NCBI GenBank assembly: GCA_000310025.1
Contig: FN648482.1
Location: forward strand, 127,565 to 191,564
Source of the DNA: Ectocarpus siliculosus
Taxonomy: Eukaryota; Sar; Phaeophyceae; Ectocarpales; Ectocarpaceae
Length of the DNA stretch: 64,000 nucleotides
Reading direction: 5' to 3'
Shown here: piece by piece, positions 9,730 through 20,699 of the stretch
How positions within the stretch are numbered: the stretch's first letter is position 1
Layout of the letters: each line of letters opens with the position of its first letter
Notes under the pieces: generated by a model
The model's database searches: none
Seen by the model: the letters and a program-made list of their open reading frames with translations, nothing else
Told to the model about the DNA's origin: nothing
Position numbers and translations under genes: made by a program

Positions 9730-10606
9730 TCATGATGGGTTCACTACGGTGGAACCTCGTCTCTTCTTCCTGCTAACCCACACCGTGTTTCTCCCCCAGC
9801 TGTCTCGTTGCTCCCATTTCCTTGTCGCCTGAAATGCTCGACACCCGTCGCGATTCCTCCAAATTGATTTCTGTGTATGACTTACGCATCGTACTTCCAC
9901 CTCCCTGCCCTCTGGATTACTCGTTCCCAAACCTCCCCAGATTGGAAGGAATTGCAAATCAAAGTCTTTTGGTTCACCCTCCGACTTCTGGACTACCTCG
10001 CTAAATGCCCACAGATCCTGGCCATACCTTAGCGCTTTGACTTCACGACCGCTACGGTACGAGGATAGTGGCGCGTCGTCAGGCAGCGTCGCATGACAAG
10101 ACACCAATTCCACTATCAGAGCCACGGCACCGCCGTTTGCTCTGTACCCCGACTGCGCGCCACTATCCTCATCCCGTGTGCTACTCGAAACACCAAGCAG
10201 CAAGGTCTATCATAGCCCACACCATCTCTTCGGGCGAAGCATCTCTTCGCACGAACATATTATTCAGACCCATCAGCCTACGAAAAATACACAAAACCGG
10301 AAACCTGACGGGCTGACTAGTAGAGATTGGCCCCAAAATTGCGGCCGAGCCCTTACCCCTATGGGCTATCAGGTACTCCGCCACGACCGTTAGCACCGCC
10401 CGCGCCATCTCCGCCACTGCCTCGGCCTCCTCCGCCGCCGCCACCGCTGCCGCCCCCGTGACCACCGCGGCGTCGTTCGCCGCCCACAGTTCCACCTCAC
10501 TCTCCGCCTCCCGTGCCCATGTCCTGATCGCGCCCACCGCCAGCGCCTCTGCTCCCAGCGCTCGGGTGGCGGTTGGGGTTCTTGGCATGGTCCTCAAATG
10601 GTACAC
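9730..10606 (-). pseudogene. Tyrosine recombinase remnant, element B
   Basis: Translated pieces match element A: GAVALVELLSCHATLPD-like and FRRL ... EEMVWAMIDLAAWCFE (compare FRRLTEKPKF ... ELIDFVAWCFE). The order is compressed. The central part, including the Arg-I region, is missing, and the HSLR box is altered to QFLP. A GCC-rich stretch coding for an Ala-rich run is fused in. The protein cannot be functional. Confidence 0.75.
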
Positions 10607-10691
10607 ACCATTCTACAACACCCGACTAGATACCGAATACTCCCGAACTTATGCCCCCACCTTCGAAAGAAAAAGGGATGGGAGGGCGGGA

Positions 10692-10955
10692 TTTTCTAAA
10701 CTGCCGCCCCTACTGCGTTAGGCGGCTGCTGCTGTCCTTCCGTTGCTTCACGCGCTCTGTAGCTCTCACACGTTACCCGACTTTGCTACAGCCCCTGCGT
10801 GGACTCGATCACGGAATGACATCCCCAGCTATAGAACAATAATAAATCCAAACACCGTGACCCTGGGTTTCCGATAGAAAATGAAGCCAAATTGATATTC
10901 GACTGTTACAAAATAAACACCAGTATATTCTATCTGCTCTTCGAACAAACCTTCC
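10692..10955 (-). repeat. Right terminal repeat, element B
   Basis: Nearly identical to 6337-6598 and 19403-19669. It ends in GAACAAACCTTCC and is followed within about 10 bp by the left repeat of element C, a head-to-tail junction. Confidence 0.85.
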
Positions 10956-11259
10956 GTATATTTTGTTTTCTGTCGAATTGCTTCATTATTTCTTCGGTTT
11001 CTAGGCTACGTGCTGGGGAGAGAGACGCACGAAACGCTCATCGTCTCTCCGGCCGCGTTAGCTGCGAAGGCCGGCGTCAACTGTTACAAATCCATCTCTC
11101 TCCCCATAAATACTAGCCGGGGGACTACGACTGCAACCGCAGGAGTCCCAAAACTGACCAAGTCCTCAAATGGTACACACCATTCTACAACACCCACATC
11201 GAGGTCAGTTTCTGGACGACTACCGAATAAGTCAACTATGCGTTCCCCATACGGTCCCC

Positions 11260-12660
11260 TCCCCCGGCTGTCTCGATACTATCCTGCTGCCGTCTGTAAG
11301 TTCCGTGACACTCGCCGCGAATCCTCTACATTGTTTCGCGCATACGGCTTGTAGGCATTCGACCTCCACTTCCTTCTCTCTGAATCACTCGTTCTGCGAT
11401 GTCTCCGTCCGATGCAAGAGCCGTCGCGCCTCCAATTCGCAACGAGTGCAATCCGGTCGCCCCGGTGGTCTAGTTGGTAGCCTCGTAACCTTCTAGAGGT
11501 CAGGTCAGGGGTTCGAATCCCGGCGTAGGCGAGCTTTTCTTGCAAAGTGAGATTTTCTCTCGCTTCCGCTCCTGGCCAAGTGGATAGCGCTAGTTCGTGT
11601 GTACACAGAGGGAAGAGAGTGCTGAACTCTTCTCGCATTAAAAATTGAAGGCGAAGTACCGCAGGAGGGGAGGGTAGAGAGAGGCTTTTCTGTGTGACCA
11701 CGGGTTGGAATAAACGGCACTAGTGCTGTGAGCGCTGATTTGAAGTGAAGAACAAAAAAAAAAAAAAAAACGCGTACTCCTGGGGGTTACGCCCCGACTT
11801 CGCTACCACTTTTCTTACTGCACGGAGGGCAGCACTATACTTCACTACTCTCAATGCTCTTCCACTACGGTACGGAGCCAACGGAGCGGAGTCAGGCAAC
11901 GTCGCATGACACGACAATAGCTCCACCACAAGAGCCACCGCGCCGCCGCGTGCTCTCACACCTGACTGCGGTCCGGTGACTTCGTCTCGCGTACGAACCC
12001 GTATGTTGCCTTTCTGCTCTTGATCGGCCTTGTGCCCTCTAAACCTCATTTCGACACGGTCTGCTCTACGACAGTGACTAAAAGTCTAGTTGCGTCCCGT
12101 TGGCAAACAAAGATTTGTCCGCCCTCGTAAGACGGTGTGCCTCATGCACCCTGCCCGCGTCATTCGCGAACACCTCATCAGACCGTGTGATGAAGAGATA
12201 GGGCAGGCACAGACACAGCCACATCACTCTGCCCCCTTCCCCCAGTTCTGCCTTGCGCTTTCCCCGTCCAGCGGCATACGCCATAACACAGGCAGGCGCA
12301 CACGGCGTACCGTCCCCATAGCCACGTGGTTCCTCGCCATCCCCCTTAGCGCACATTTCAACATCGGAGACGACAAGTCTAGCTCGACCGAAGCTTCCAG
12401 CCTACAAGTATGAAAATGTTGCACAGCCGTGAGTTTCCGGATATTGTACTCGCTAGGTTACCCTCAGACTCGAAACACCAGGCTACGAAGTCTATCAACT
12501 CCCACACATGAAGGTCCCTGGCACGTTGCCCTAGAAACATGGGCTTCTCCGTCAGCCTCCGAAACGTGCACCAAGAGTTGAAGCCTGACGTGCAAGGCCT
12601 TCTAGACAACTGAGTGCTCGACGAGCTGGATGCCAAGACGTCGGTAACAGAGTCCCGTCC
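11260..12660 (-). pseudogene. Tyrosine recombinase pseudogene, element C
   Basis: Homologous along its length to the intact recombinase at 848-2002. It is broken by a 319-bp SINE (11452-11770) between the QEYA codons and the HSLR catalytic box, and by frameshifts near 12060, 12340 and 12410. Outside the insertion it still shows TRSDEVFAND (Arg I) and LHSLRIGGATALAS. One frame reads into the SINE poly(A) as a run of Phe. Confidence 0.9.
11452..11770 (+). mobile_element. tRNA-derived SINE with two tRNA-like heads
   Basis: The ends are exact: the uninterrupted sequence in element A (GAGTGCAA|CGCGTACTCC) is split here. The 5' head has an A box (TGGTCTAGTTGG) and a B box (GGTTCGAATCC). It folds loosely as a tRNA with a 5-bp acceptor remnant (TCGCC/GGCGA), and the anticodon position reads CTA. 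A second tRNA-like D-arm, TGGCCAAGTGGATAGCGC, starts at about 11573, so the element looks dimeric. It ends in 17 A residues. No target duplication is visible beyond an AA hidden in the tail. Confidence 0.9.
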
Positions 12661-12796
12661 TGCCTATCCCAGGTACTGAACCTGCTGATTGCCCTGGGCC
12701 AACCTCGTGTAGACCGGCGTGCTGCCGTTCGATTTGGCCGCATGTGCGCTGCCAACCGAGGTAGGGCCCCCCCGCCACGCGGGAGAGCCCGCACTT

Positions 12797-13646
12797 CTAT
12801 TTGTCTTTCCCGTGTGTGAAGAAATCAGCGGCTGTGGGCCTCGCGCCGCCCTCGCCAGCGGCGCGCGCCTCTCCTCCGCACCCTCCCCCGTTGCCGTGGC
12901 CAAAGCTGCGACCACGGTCTTCGACCCGGAAGTTTGAGAGCGTGTCGAGCGATGCCTCCACTTTCTCTGTCACCAGAACGCCTTTGCGAGGCAAGGATTG
13001 CCACTTCGGCTCCGACAGTTTTGCAACTGCCAGAGGCCGTCCGAGGATGAGCCACGCTTTTACCCGGCGGAGGTCCCCCTGCATCCGCGCCCGATCCTTT
13101 GCAGCAGCCTTAGCAGCCTCGGCGCTGGGTACAGCGGGGGCCCGAGATGCCGGTGGTGGGGCGGTTGTGCCCACCAGTTGCACCTCCCCCTAAAGGCCAG
13201 GTCCTGCTGCTTGGGTGGCGATCAGGTCGTCGATCGATGCTTGAAGCTACTGGTGATCGCCGGCAGCCTCGTCGCGCTCCCGCTGCAGCTCCTCCCTCAG
13301 GCCGTCCACCAGCCCACGGAGAGGAGCGAGCTCAGTCTCGTCAGCGGGGGGGTCGCCGCGTGTGCCTGTCCCTGTCCCTCGCGACGAGGATACCTCTCGA
13401 CGCCTCGCGGGAGTACGTGACCCGCTCCGCGTCGAGGGGCGAGCCGTCGAGCTCGCCACCGATCGCTCGGTAGACCTCGTGCGTGGTGTCGAGGGTGTCG
13501 CCGCCCGACCTCGCCCTGCTTGCCCACCCGCGGCCCTGCCGCTCCGCGTGGAGGCCCGTGTCGGCATCTGGTCGCGGTTGGAGTCGTATAAGCAGCGAAC
13601 CGGCGGCAGGCGGCGGGCGAACGTCAGGGCGGCGTTGCGGGAACAC
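12797..13646 (-). pseudogene. Gag-like ORF of YR element C (zinc finger deleted)
   Basis: Matches the gag-like region of element A: the MFPQRRPD start at 13646, coiled coil ELAPLRGLVDGLREELQRE, and DLRRVKAWLILG ... RKGVLVTEKV. The frames are broken by indels near 13340 and 13190. About 110 bp present in element A at 2225-2335, which encode the CCCH-type finger, are absent around 12900-12950. Confidence 0.65.
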
Positions 13647-13890
13647 TTGTTTTCCTCTTCATCGTGAGCGTGGTCGATCGCGCGCCCGGATCTGCAGTTA
13701 GAATGCTCTACAAGTTCCTATCTTCGGCGGAAATATCTGACGAGGTTCTGCGTCGGGCCCAGAACGACGCGTTGTTATATCGCGAGCTTGCATTGGTTCG
13801 TTCTCGACGCCTGTAGATTGAGTGGAGTGATTGTTGCTGCTTACGCTACGGTCAATGGGGGTCCCGTATCTCGACAATCCCGAATATTCC

Positions 13891-15615
13891 TCGACACGTG
13901 TTTTGGAGTTGTTGAGTAGAGGCGGGTATTAAAGGCCACCCGAGTGTTAACGACCACCTGGCTTAAAAATTCATATCTTGCCAACAATATCGGGGAATGC
14001 CTTTTTTTTTTCTTGTTGTCATGGACCATGCCGATAGTTTAAGCACAAGTTTGCTCCAGCTGGATAAAAACTGAGCCCTCTACAGCGTTCGGCGCCAAGG
14101 TGGCGTAAGATATCCCAGCCTTTCTCGATTTATTTTTTTCCAGCCGCTAAGGGCGTATGTTAACGAAGTGCAGAAATCAAAATCGAAAAAAAAATCGAAT
14201 CAAAATCGAGATCTGATTGGTCGAATATCTGCTACCTCCTGACGACGCCCTTTGATTTTTAGAAGTTCCTCTGTCTGGGAAGAAGTCCCAGGGGACTTTT
14301 TCTATCAAAATCAATATGAAAGAGGCAAGGAGTTCAAGGAGTTTGCCGCGAGGCCGCTGCAAAGCAAGTGTACGACGCGACCTGCTGCACACTGCTCACA
14401 GAGGGGCTACCGGCACCCTACCACCGAGGCCATGGCCATTATTTGTAGCCAGAAGGCTCTGCTCGCCGGCAAGCTATAAACGGGCCGGCTCGTTGGGTGC
14501 TCGAGGATAAATGCCGATCGTGACAAGCGGTGAACGGACTGACGATCAGAACAGGGCTGCGCGGCTTTCCGGGCTGTTCCGTGCGGGAGAGGGCAGTTGC
14601 AACTTTTTTTTTCCACACTCACGATACCCCATGGCATCTAACCTTGTACGAGACAGATGGTGGGTAAAGCTACCTCCCGTCGCGTGGCATTGTTAATGCT
14701 GTTGCTTCCTCCTTCCTAAGTTTTTGTCCCCGGGTAAGCATGTTTATTTTTTTATATTCCAAACGATAGCTAGTACCATCACCATTGCTTGTGCCAAAGG
14801 AGAAGTTCTGGGAAGCAGTAGAACGAGCGCAATCGCTAGTATTCAAGGTAGCCGTTAGTACCCTCCGGGCCGTGTTTTCCCTCAATATTCCATCTTCAAC
14901 TTCGGCAAACGGCTACCGCTGTACGTTGTCACTAATAACGATTTTCCTTCTTTTTATTTTTAGTTACGGGATAGATGGTAATGTTAGCTATCGTTCGATA
15001 TTTAAATATCATCGTAACTCGTTATATTGCCACAGAACGAGCTCTTGGCACCAGGGGTAGCTTAAGTGGCCTTTAATCCTTACGTGAGTACAGGCCGATT
15101 CAGCTCCGTCCTCAGCGCCGATCACTTTGCGTCCCGAAAGATCGCCGTTGTGCCTCGGCTAAGAGCAAACAGCTACATAGAGACCAGCAGGGACACACAG
15201 GCAGCCCACCCCAAAAGCGCGCTTATCAGCAATGCGCACAGGACTCACATAGCACAGCACTATTCACCCATGCCTCATCTCTCTGACGTGGGGCAGATAT
15301 CCTTGCCAGATCCAATCTACTGCCTACCGATACTGCTGTAGTCTAAGATTCAAACGCACAGTACCATCGGAGGGTACATACACCCCCTGAACATTTGCTC
15401 AACCCGGTGCCGCATCCGCGGGGGAGAGCAGAGAAAGCGCACACCGGAGTCGATGCTAACGTACTGCCTCGGTGCTTGATGTTGTTGTGGTTGGGGTGCG
15501 TGTGGTTCCCAGTATTGGGAGTGAAGGGTGGTTCGTCTGCTGTGTGCGAAATTTCGCTCAAAGGCAAGGGTTTTCGGGACTACAGCTCCGATCACAGCTC
15601 CGATCACACCTCTCT
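13891..15615. other. Largely unassigned intergenic sequence
   Basis: AT-rich homopolymers at about 14000 and 14185. A possible internal exon at about 14770-14850 reads LVPKEKFWEAVERAQSLVFK and ends at a donor-like AAG|GTAGCC, but it has no recognised homology. No repeat shared with the rest of the window was found. Confidence 0.35.
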
Positions 15616-15618
15616 ATT

Positions 15619-16131
15619 TCGTCTGCCTCCCTACAAAAAAATTGAATCTCTTGGTTTCAGAGTAATTATTTATTTATTTTTTCCTGTGTGGAGATAACAT
15701 GGCTAAACACGGGGGTGGTATTGTTCTTTCCGAGTGCCTTGTCTGCTGGTGTTCATTTTCACAATATTTTTGCATTTTTTCCGCTTTGGGATGGGTGACC
15801 CGAGGTTCGCATGGCCTTGATTGAAACCGCATAGGCGAACTTGCTCCGATAACTATGTTGTCTATGTGTATTTGGTCCTGTGGCTCCAACAGGTAGGTTC
15901 GTGGACCCATCTCCGCAGTTTGTAGAGGTGCTGCAACATGCGCGATGACCGAATAAACTGAAATCGACGGGAGGGACGGAGTGACCGAAAATAGTATAGG
16001 AGGAGAAATGGAAAGAAATTAAATTAATTAAATAAGAAAATAGTATAGGATTCGTCTGCCTCCCTACAAAACAATTGCTTCTCTTGGTTTCAGAGTAATT
16101 ATTTATTTATTTTTTCCTGTGTGGAGATAAG
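15619..16131. repeat. Direct repeat pair of about 85 bp
   Basis: 15619-15704 and 16051-16131 share TTCGTCTGCCTCCCTACAAA and TTATTTTTTCCTGTGTGGAG with few changes. AATAGTATAGGA occurs at about 15990 and again just before the second copy. Confidence 0.8.
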
Positions 16132-16276
16132 ATACCATGTGTCCTGCCGCCCGACCTCCCGCGTGTCGGCCTACTCGGTCCGTCGGCATGCATGAAGGAG
16201 GTTACCAATCTGTTTGAAAGCGCTGGCGACGTCCTGCAGTCTCACGACTGCCATCCTGGACCGTTCAGGCCTGAAT

Positions 16277-16497
16277 TACCGTATATGACACAAGATAACA
16301 CACACCCTGGGCCGATTTTCAAAGCTCGATTTCTCAACAGCAGGAAGAGTCACAGCGCCGAAAACGGCGGCGTTGGAACCGTCTCGTCGAGAGGTTTTCG
16401 AAAATGTATTGTTTCGTTTATGCATCCTCTTCGTCGTGGAGTAATCGAGCTTTGAAAATCGGTCCAGGGGGTGTGTTATCTTGTGTCATATACGGTA
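16277..16497. mobile_element. MITE with 57-bp terminal inverted repeats
   Basis: Left TIR 16277-16333 and right TIR 16441-16497 are reverse complements with three mismatches over 57 bp. The outer part is TACCGTATATGACACAAG. A TA dinucleotide lies at each edge (16277-16278, 16496-16497), consistent with a TA target duplication of the Tc1/mariner type. The internal part is about 107 bp with no ORF. The DNA could fold into a near-perfect long hairpin. No second copy was seen in this window. Confidence 0.9.
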
Positions 16498-17090
16498 TGT
16501 ATCCCGCTTCCGGCTACCTTCGAATTTAGTTGCGAGAGCTGCCCCCCTCCACCGTCCACGGGCTGTCATAAGTGTGACTACCGTCTCGTCACTATTCCTT
16601 CAGTATGTCTTTATAGGCAATCGACAGTTCTGTTGTAGCATGCGCGGTCGAGTGATCGTGCCTGCCTCGCGTGCTGCTGCTGCGCACAACCGTGTAACGG
16701 TTCCCACCGAATAAATGACGTCAGTTTTGCGGCGAGATTTTTCACGTCAGCCGAACTGGCTTTCTTTCTGTTCCGAAACATGGGAATTCTGGTCAGCTCT
16801 GTAGATGCCAACTTCCCAAAAGCGCTCGCGATCATGGCGGCCGATGCGCTCATGGACGCGGGCTTTCCCCTTGCGGCCTCTAGCAGCCCCAGAGCCCTGG
16901 GGCGTGCGCATGGAGAATGTTCTTCGCGGAATCTGTTATTCTCGTTTCTGCCTTTGTGGCTCACGGGTAGTCGGGACGGGCAGCCACTTAATTTTGGGAA
17001 CAGCAGCGCGAGCTACGTTTGTCCCTGCCTTCCCCCTCCCCCCTCCTCCTCACAATCCTCTACTCCCCACCACTCGCTCTTCTTAAGCGA

Positions 17091-17191
17091 ATGTCTTCAT
17101 CCTACGAAGTATCTTTCAACGTTCTCAACAACACTGGGCTGCTGTACATCGAGAACGGCTTCACCTACCGGGAGCACATCAAGAAACAGCA
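17091..17191 (+). CDS. Possible first exon of an unknown gene
   Basis: An ATG at 17091 in the context TTAAGCGAATGTC follows a C/T-rich stretch (17025-17080) of the kind found upstream of eukaryotic genes. The reading MSSSYEVSFNVLNNTGLLY and onwards has a natural-looking composition, and a donor-like CAGTACGTACC lies at about 17190. I do not recognise the protein and found no downstream exon with confidence. It could be chance. Confidence 0.25.
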
Positions 17192-17199
17192 GTACGTAC

Positions 17200-18235
17200 C
17201 GCGGTTTCTTCCTGGCTTTGGCCAGTGTACCTCTGATCCATGGTGGTACCATCCTGCCCTATTTTAGGTCCCCCGTCGCTATTTTGTGTCCCGTGCATAT
17301 TAAGAATTAGGGGTTAACATCCGTTTATCGCGGTTGTGTTCCGTGTTTCCTTCCGGATGGATATTCCCCATCCGCGATGATGATTTGCCGCGTTCCGTGA
17401 CCAGGTCACCCATTTGGATTTTTCGTGCCAACTTCCTCCCTCGATCTGGGTTTTGGGATCCTTGCGTGACGGAATTGACGGAATGGCATCGACGTCGATA
17501 ACTCGCGACACGGAACCTGCGTCCCCAAAATCTCTCGCTCTTCAATTCTTCTCTTGGGCGCCCCGCAATATATCCCTGTGTAATTAATTATTTAATTTCT
17601 GTCCCCTTTCTCTTCCTACCCTTCCTTTTTTCTTTGTAGTACAGAGGAGTAAAATTTATCACCATTTTTATGCATTTTGTGCGATAGAGGGTGATGCTCT
17701 CGATTCTCTGGTGAGCGGGCCGGGTTTTTTTTTTCCGTCGATCTGGCGCTTCTGTGAGGCGGTCTCCCGTCCGCGTCTTCGCATCTAGCGCCGCTAGCAT
17801 ATTATATATATGCGCTTGCCCTATGCTCTGTCCAAGGATGAGGTGGAAAAGATGTGCCAACAGGTATTGCTTGCACAAGTACATCCTGTGTGCGGACGGT
17901 TGCTGTCGGAGACAGGCATGCACACCTGCTCAGGAACTACTGCTGCTGTACAGTCTAATTCTTTCCGCAAAACTGCTGCTGCTGTACAGCAGTAGTACTA
18001 CTACTGTAGTCCTGTTCGTCACCCTTTTACATATACCGCGTCCCCATCCCTGTGAGCCCCACACATGGACCCACTGCTGCACCATCCTAGCCGCCGTGAT
18101 TTATGGGTGTACACGCATGCTTGGAAGATCTTTGACGGCAGAGAGCCAGTGGTGGGGAAAATGAAAACAAAAATCAAATTAACCCAGTCACGCAAGGGTT
18201 AGTACCCGCCTCTACTCTTTATCCAATACGGTAAT
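17200..18235. other. Unassigned; short CTG/CAG palindromes
   Basis: CTGCTGTACAGCAG at about 17977-17990 is a perfect 14-bp palindrome, and GCTGCTGTACAG also occurs near 17942. Otherwise there are only unconvincing short ORFs. Confidence 0.4.
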
Positions 18236-18245
18236 GACGCCTACC

Positions 18246-18660
18246 GCACGCGTGCTTCACTCATTGGCGCGTCCCGTGCTGACGCCCAGGCGACGTCACA
18301 ATATGGAGAGTGCGCAGATGACATACTTTGGACGTGCTTTTTTTTTTTCTCTTTAGAGCACTAACGATGTTTTTTTTTTTTTTTTTAACCTTGGATTCGG
18401 GAAACCCCAGTTCGCAGCGACACGGGTGCTTCCGCTCATTGGCGCGTCCCGTGCTGATACGTGTACGGCTTTTTTTTTTTTTTTTTTTTTTTTTCGGTGA
18501 GATCGGCTAACTCTACTCGCCAACAGCGCGGGTACTTCTACTCGTTGGCGCGTCCCGTGCTGAGGCTGACAGCACACATGCAACACAATGCGGTTAACTC
18601 TACTCGCCAACAGCGCAGGTGCTTCCACTCGTTGGCGCGTCCTGTGCTGATACGTGTTGT
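18246..18660. repeat. Hairpin repeat array, 4 units
   Basis: Units near 18246, 18421, 18522 and 18611. They keep the TTGGCGCGTCC core and the CCCGTGCTGA arm (CCTGTGCTGA in the last). The left arm varies (GCACGCG, ACACGGG, GCGCGGG, GCGCAGG), and most changes keep pairing or allow G-T wobble. Confidence 0.8.
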
Positions 18661-19402
18661 ACGACTTTCGTTTTTTTTTTTTTTTTGCGTTGAGATCGGT
18701 TAACTTCCACTCGCCAACAACACGGTTTCTGCTTCTGTTTATCCGTTCCCGTGAATGCTGTTGTATGCACTTTCCAATTACGCATGCGGCCGCTTTGTAT
18801 ACCGTGGGACTTGTCAATGCCATCAGTGGAGACGATAGCTTACGTGAGCATATTATCGTCGATGCATTCGGCTACATTTACCCGTCTGTGCGCGGCACAG
18901 ACCAGGTACCGGCAAGTAGTCCCGACTGAGCCGCGGGAAACAGAGAGCAAGGCACCGGCACCATGTGCATACTCTTGACAGCACACGCCACGTGCCCCAC
19001 TGCCGCGGGTCGATCGGTTATGTCCGATGCCGCAAGGTTTCCCCACCCCGTGCAGTACGATGGCTGCTATCGTGGCACGTACAGCAGCGCGTTTTCTCCG
19101 TTGAAATATTTTTCGGCGATAGTACATCTCGGTTGGGATGAACCACATCCCATGTGTGGGAGGGTACCTATCTGAACGGCGTGGCGAGAGAGACTGCGGT
19201 ACGCCGCTTATCTTACTGCACCCTCCCCCCCCCGTGCTAATGCACGCAGCGGTGAGGTCACGAGAGTAGCGGGACGCGGGAAGGAACACGGCAGACACGA
19301 TGGATGTTGGACACAGACCCGTTTACACACCTTATTATATGGAGGGTCCCGAGCGCGCGCTGGTCGCTTCCCCAATGCTTGCGCCGCGTCCTGTCCCGTC
19401 CA

Positions 19403-19669
19403 TTTTCTAAACTGCCGCCGCTGCTGCGTTAGGCGGCTGCTACTGTCCTTCCGTTGCTTCACGCGCTCTTTAGCTCTCACACGTTACCCGACTTTGCTAC
19501 AGCCCCTGCGTGGACTCGATCACGGAATGACATCCCCAGCTATAGACTTCAATAATAAATCCACACACCGTGACCCTGGGTTTCCGATAGAAAATGAAGC
19601 CCAAATTGATATTCGACTGTGACAAAATAAACACCAGTTTATTCTATCTGCTCTTCGAACAAACCTTCC
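19403..19669 (-). repeat. Right terminal repeat, third copy
   Basis: Nearly identical to 6337-6598 and 10692-10955, with small indels near 19545. Confidence 0.85.
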
Positions 19670-20409
19670 TATATCCCGAAACGAACGGAGGGCCTCGAAG
19701 AACATCCAAAGGCGAGCAGGGTAAGAGCACTACACACCAAACTAACCGACGACGACGGTGAGAGACACGTCGGCAAGTTAACTCTCCCAATCAAGGAAGG
19801 AATCGGGGAAACATTGTGCAAATCGTTTCGCATCGCCAGTCCTTGTCAATGGCTGTTTTGGCGGGTACCCATCCCCGCAGTGTGCCTTGCCTTCTTCCCT
19901 CCCTCCTTGTCTAAACCGTTTCTCCTCCTCCTTTGGATCGATTGGATACATTCGGTTCCTCTGCCTCTGCGCCCCCGTCGCCTTCTCACGCACGCCCTTC
20001 GTTCGGGCGACGGTTGATCAGATGAGCGCTGCGACACAATAGCGCCGGGGAGGTTACCCACCTGCCGCTTGTTGTGCCGAATATAGAGCTCGAAGCTCTG
20101 GCGATGGACGCCGTCGAGGTGATTGCGACCAGCGGTTAGACTTCGCGTAGCGCAGTGGACGGGTACCAGATGGTGTGCACCAGGCGACCAGGTGGTTAAA
20201 ACTAGCATGGCTTGGAACAGCCTCGAGACCCAAGCCTGACTCAAGCTAATTAGAGTCGGCTCTCGAGTCGCCTGAGTTCGTACACCGAGTGAGTGCTGAC
20301 CGTTCCGCCGGGAGCAATCGTTCGTCACTGCTCACTTGCCTGAAATGCTGAGGTCTATCCCGTCAGATAGGTGGCACTCCTTCTCTCCTCCAGAATGCGA
20401 TGGTTGGGT
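19670..20409. other. Intergenic, nothing assigned
   Basis: The longest ORF (19846-20328, minus, 160 residues) has no recognisable motif and is overlapped on the other strand. Confidence 0.45.
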
Positions 20410-20690
20410 GATGAACATTCATGAACATTCATGAACATTCATGAATCCTGCAGGGTGCCCACGGAATTCGTTTCTCCAACAAAATTTCGGCTTCGCGGAA
20501 AGATGACGTGGACGTCCGTGGAATTTTTCATGGAATGCCGCCATGAAACGTTTCATGGAATTACATGGAACAATTACATGGACTCCATGACAATTTCGGC
20601 CGCTTCCATGGGCCGTTCCATGTAAGTCCATGGCCCGTTCTATGGAAGTCCATGGAAGTCCATGAAATATTCCATGGGAAAGTTCCGAAT
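20410..20690. repeat. CATGGA palindromic array 1
   Basis: Begins with about four 10-bp units of ATGAACATTC, then many TCCATGGAA-like palindromes spaced about 10-20 bp apart (CATGGAAGTCCATGGAAGTC at 20641-20665). It is self-complementary. The same family is at 30200-30725 and 31005-31410. Confidence 0.9.
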
Positions 20691-20699
20691 TGCTGAACC

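Larger units (their letters stand above)
9486..10955 (-). mobile_element. YR element B (degraded, internally deleted)
   Basis: Left repeat 9486-9730, recombinase remnant, GC-rich stretch 10380-10570, then sequence homologous to the middle of the solo repeat (10587-10691) and the right repeat (10692-10955). With the solo repeat at 8935-9485 the minus-strand order becomes right, internal, left, right, left. Confidence 0.6.
10956..13890 (-). mobile_element. YR element C, SINE-interrupted and 5'-truncated
   Basis: Left repeat 10956-11215, recombinase pseudogene 11260-12660, gag-like region 12797-13646, then the same flank as element A (compare 3190-3265 with 13796-13886) before similarity stops. 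Unlike A, it has no hairpin array beside it. Confidence 0.8.
18240..19669 (-). mobile_element. YR element leader half, second hairpin-bearing copy
   Basis: On the minus strand: right repeat (19669-19403), conserved leader (about 19400-18730), then four hairpin repeats (18660-18246). The recombinase and gag-like parts are absent, so it is truncated or non-autonomous. Poly(T) tracts at 18339, 18370, 18470-18494 and 18670 separate the hairpin units. Confidence 0.75.

Noticed and set aside
11452-11535. A functional tRNA gene with anticodon CTA inside element C
   Set aside because: The T and acceptor stems are degenerate and the sequence continues into a SINE body with a poly(A) tail at an exactly defined insertion site.
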